Assembly: GCA_964530075.1 (NCBI GenBank)
Contig: CAZGXU010000048.1
Coordinates: forward strand, 1 to 15,961
Reading direction: 5' to 3'
DNA from: JANQEA01 sp964530075
GTDB taxonomy: Bacteria > Bipolaricaulota > Bipolaricaulia > UBA7950 > UBA9294
DNA: 15,961 nt
Of the stretch, positions 15,199 to 15,961 are shown piece by piece (position 1 is the first letter of the stretch; every line of letters starts with the position of its first letter). The position numbers and the translations under genes are program-made. The notes under the pieces were generated by a model. It worked only from the letters and a program-made list of their open reading frames with translations, made no database searches and had not been told where the DNA came from.

Positions 15199-15961
15199 CT
15201 ATGCGTCGTAGCCGATCAGCTTTTTCAGCCGATCGACGCTCTCGGGGTTCTGCAGTGTCGTGAGGTCGCCGACGGGCTCGTGGCGGACCAGAGCCTTGAG
15301 GACGCGCCGCATGATCTTCCCGCTTCGGGTCTTCGGCACGTCCGGGGCGAAGATGATCTCGTCCGGGCGGCCGGTCGGGCCGATGACTTGATTGACGGTC
15401 GCCATCAGCTCTTTCCGGATCTCCTCAGAGGCCTGGATCCCCCCGCGGAGCAGGACGAACGCGATCGGGACCTCGCCCTTCAGGTCGTGCGGCCGGGAGA
15501 CGACTGCGACCTCGCTCACCTTGTCGTTCTGGGCCAGCGCGCTCTCGACCTCGGCGGTCGCCAAGCGGTGTCCGGCGACGTTCATCACGTCGTCGACGCG
15601 GCCGGTGATCCGGATGTTGCCCGCCTCGTCCTTTCGTGCTCCATCGCTGGTGAAGTAGCGCTCCGGCCCGTACTCGGCGAAGTACTGTGCCCTGAATCGG
15701 TCCATGTCCCCGTAGATCCCGCGCGTCAGCGCCGGAGGGAACGGGTTGTAGATCGCCAGATAGCCGCCCTCGTTGGGACCGAGGGGCTGGCCGGTCGAAT
15801 CGAGGATGTCGCCGAGGACGCCCGGGAACGGGCGGCCGGCGACGGTCGGCACGAACGGGCCGATCCCCGGCAGGCTGTTAACCATGTTCGCGCCGGTCTC
15901 GGTCTGCCACCACGTGTCGATGATCGGGCAGCGCCCGCCGCCGATCCTCTCGTGGTACCAG
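15199..15961 (-). CDS. acs: AMP-forming acetyl-CoA synthetase, C-terminal part (5' end outside window)
   Basis: Acetyl-CoA synthetase makes acetyl-CoA from acetate, ATP and CoA through acetyl-AMP. The last 253 residues are present; the family is about 650 residues, so the N-terminal 60% lies beyond the right edge. Visible motifs are the adenylate site DTWWQTETG, then YFTSDGAR (usually GDGAR), the hinge GRVDDV, NVAGHRL, and the acetylation-site lysine in PKTRSGKIMRR near the C-terminus. The Ser for Gly change in the SGD/TGD-type motif is a small variation; the Asp is kept. The frame is open to the edge, and an internal ATG at 15885 is not the start because DTWWQTETG lies upstream of it. It is 10 bp before the acetate permease, forming an acetate-activation pair. 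Confidence 0.93.
   Translation of the reverse strand, partial: WYHERIGGGRCPIIDTWWQTETGANMVNSLPGIGPFVPTVAGRPFPGVLGDILDSTGQPLGPNEGGYLAIYNPFPPALTRGIYGDMDRFRAQYFAEYGPERYFTSDGARKDEAGNIRITGRVDDVMNVAGHRLATAEVESALAQNDKVSEVAVVSRPHDLKGEVPIAFVLLRGGIQASEEIRKELMATVNQVIGPTGRPDEIIFAPDVPKTRSGKIMRRVLKALVRHEPVGDLTTLQNPESVDRLKKLIGYDA

Noticed and set aside
1..15961. CRISPR arrays, tRNA/rRNA genes, insertion sequences or long direct repeats
   Set aside because: Nearly all of the window is accounted for by conserved coding genes; the short gaps show no repeat units, cloverleaf-like sequence or transposase.

Overview
The window is a single-strand block of bacterial Wood-Ljungdahl (reductive acetyl-CoA) pathway genes. 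Every supported gene reads on the minus strand, so transcription runs from high to low coordinates. The DNA is GC-rich (well above 60% by eye, not counted). The enzymes are of bacterial type: a full-length acetyl-CoA synthase with its N-terminal CODH-contact domain, an AcsC/AcsD corrinoid protein, an AcsE methyltetrahydrofolate methyltransferase and a formate-tetrahydrofolate ligase. This points to an anaerobic, probably uncultured bacterium. The phylum cannot be fixed from sequence alone. GC-rich acetyl-CoA-pathway lineages such as Bipolaricaulota, deep Actinobacteriota or Chloroflexota are possible, but this is inference only.

In transcription order there are three modules. (1) Acetate module, about 15961-14595: the C-terminal part of an AMP-forming acetyl-CoA synthetase (cut by the window edge) and a six-helix SatP/YaaH-family acetate permease, ending in a GC-rich hairpin. 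(2) Housekeeping/amino-acid module, about 14531-12956: oligoribonuclease (orn) overlapping a PLP-dependent serine/threonine ammonia-lyase. (3) Carbonyl-branch module, about 12959 to the left edge: a DUF3786 protein and a CooC-type nickel-insertion ATPase behind a promoter that looks leaderless. A 186-bp intergenic region with a nested hairpin and a candidate promoter follows, then acsB, acsC, acsV, a second cooC, acsD, acsE, cooS and fhs (3' end missing).

The enzymes fit together as follows. Fhs makes formyl-THF for the methyl branch. AcsE moves the methyl group of methyl-THF to the cobalt of the AcsC/AcsD corrinoid iron-sulfur protein. AcsV (RACo) reactivates oxidised cobalt. CooS makes CO from CO2, and AcsB condenses CO, methyl and CoA to acetyl-CoA. 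The two CooC ATPases probably load nickel into CooS and AcsB. SatP and acetyl-CoA synthetase link acetate to the same acetyl-CoA pool, so the pathway could run either way.

Catalytic and metal-binding residues are intact in all complete enzymes. Points that stand out are the gene order (acsC and acsD split by acsV and cooC; acsB and cooS far apart), the DUF3786-cooC pair with a leaderless-type promoter, a SatP signature lacking its usual prolines, and an Asp in the CODH histidine relay. No RNA genes, mobile elements, CRISPR arrays or long repeats were seen, and no gene-free stretch exceeds 186 bp.
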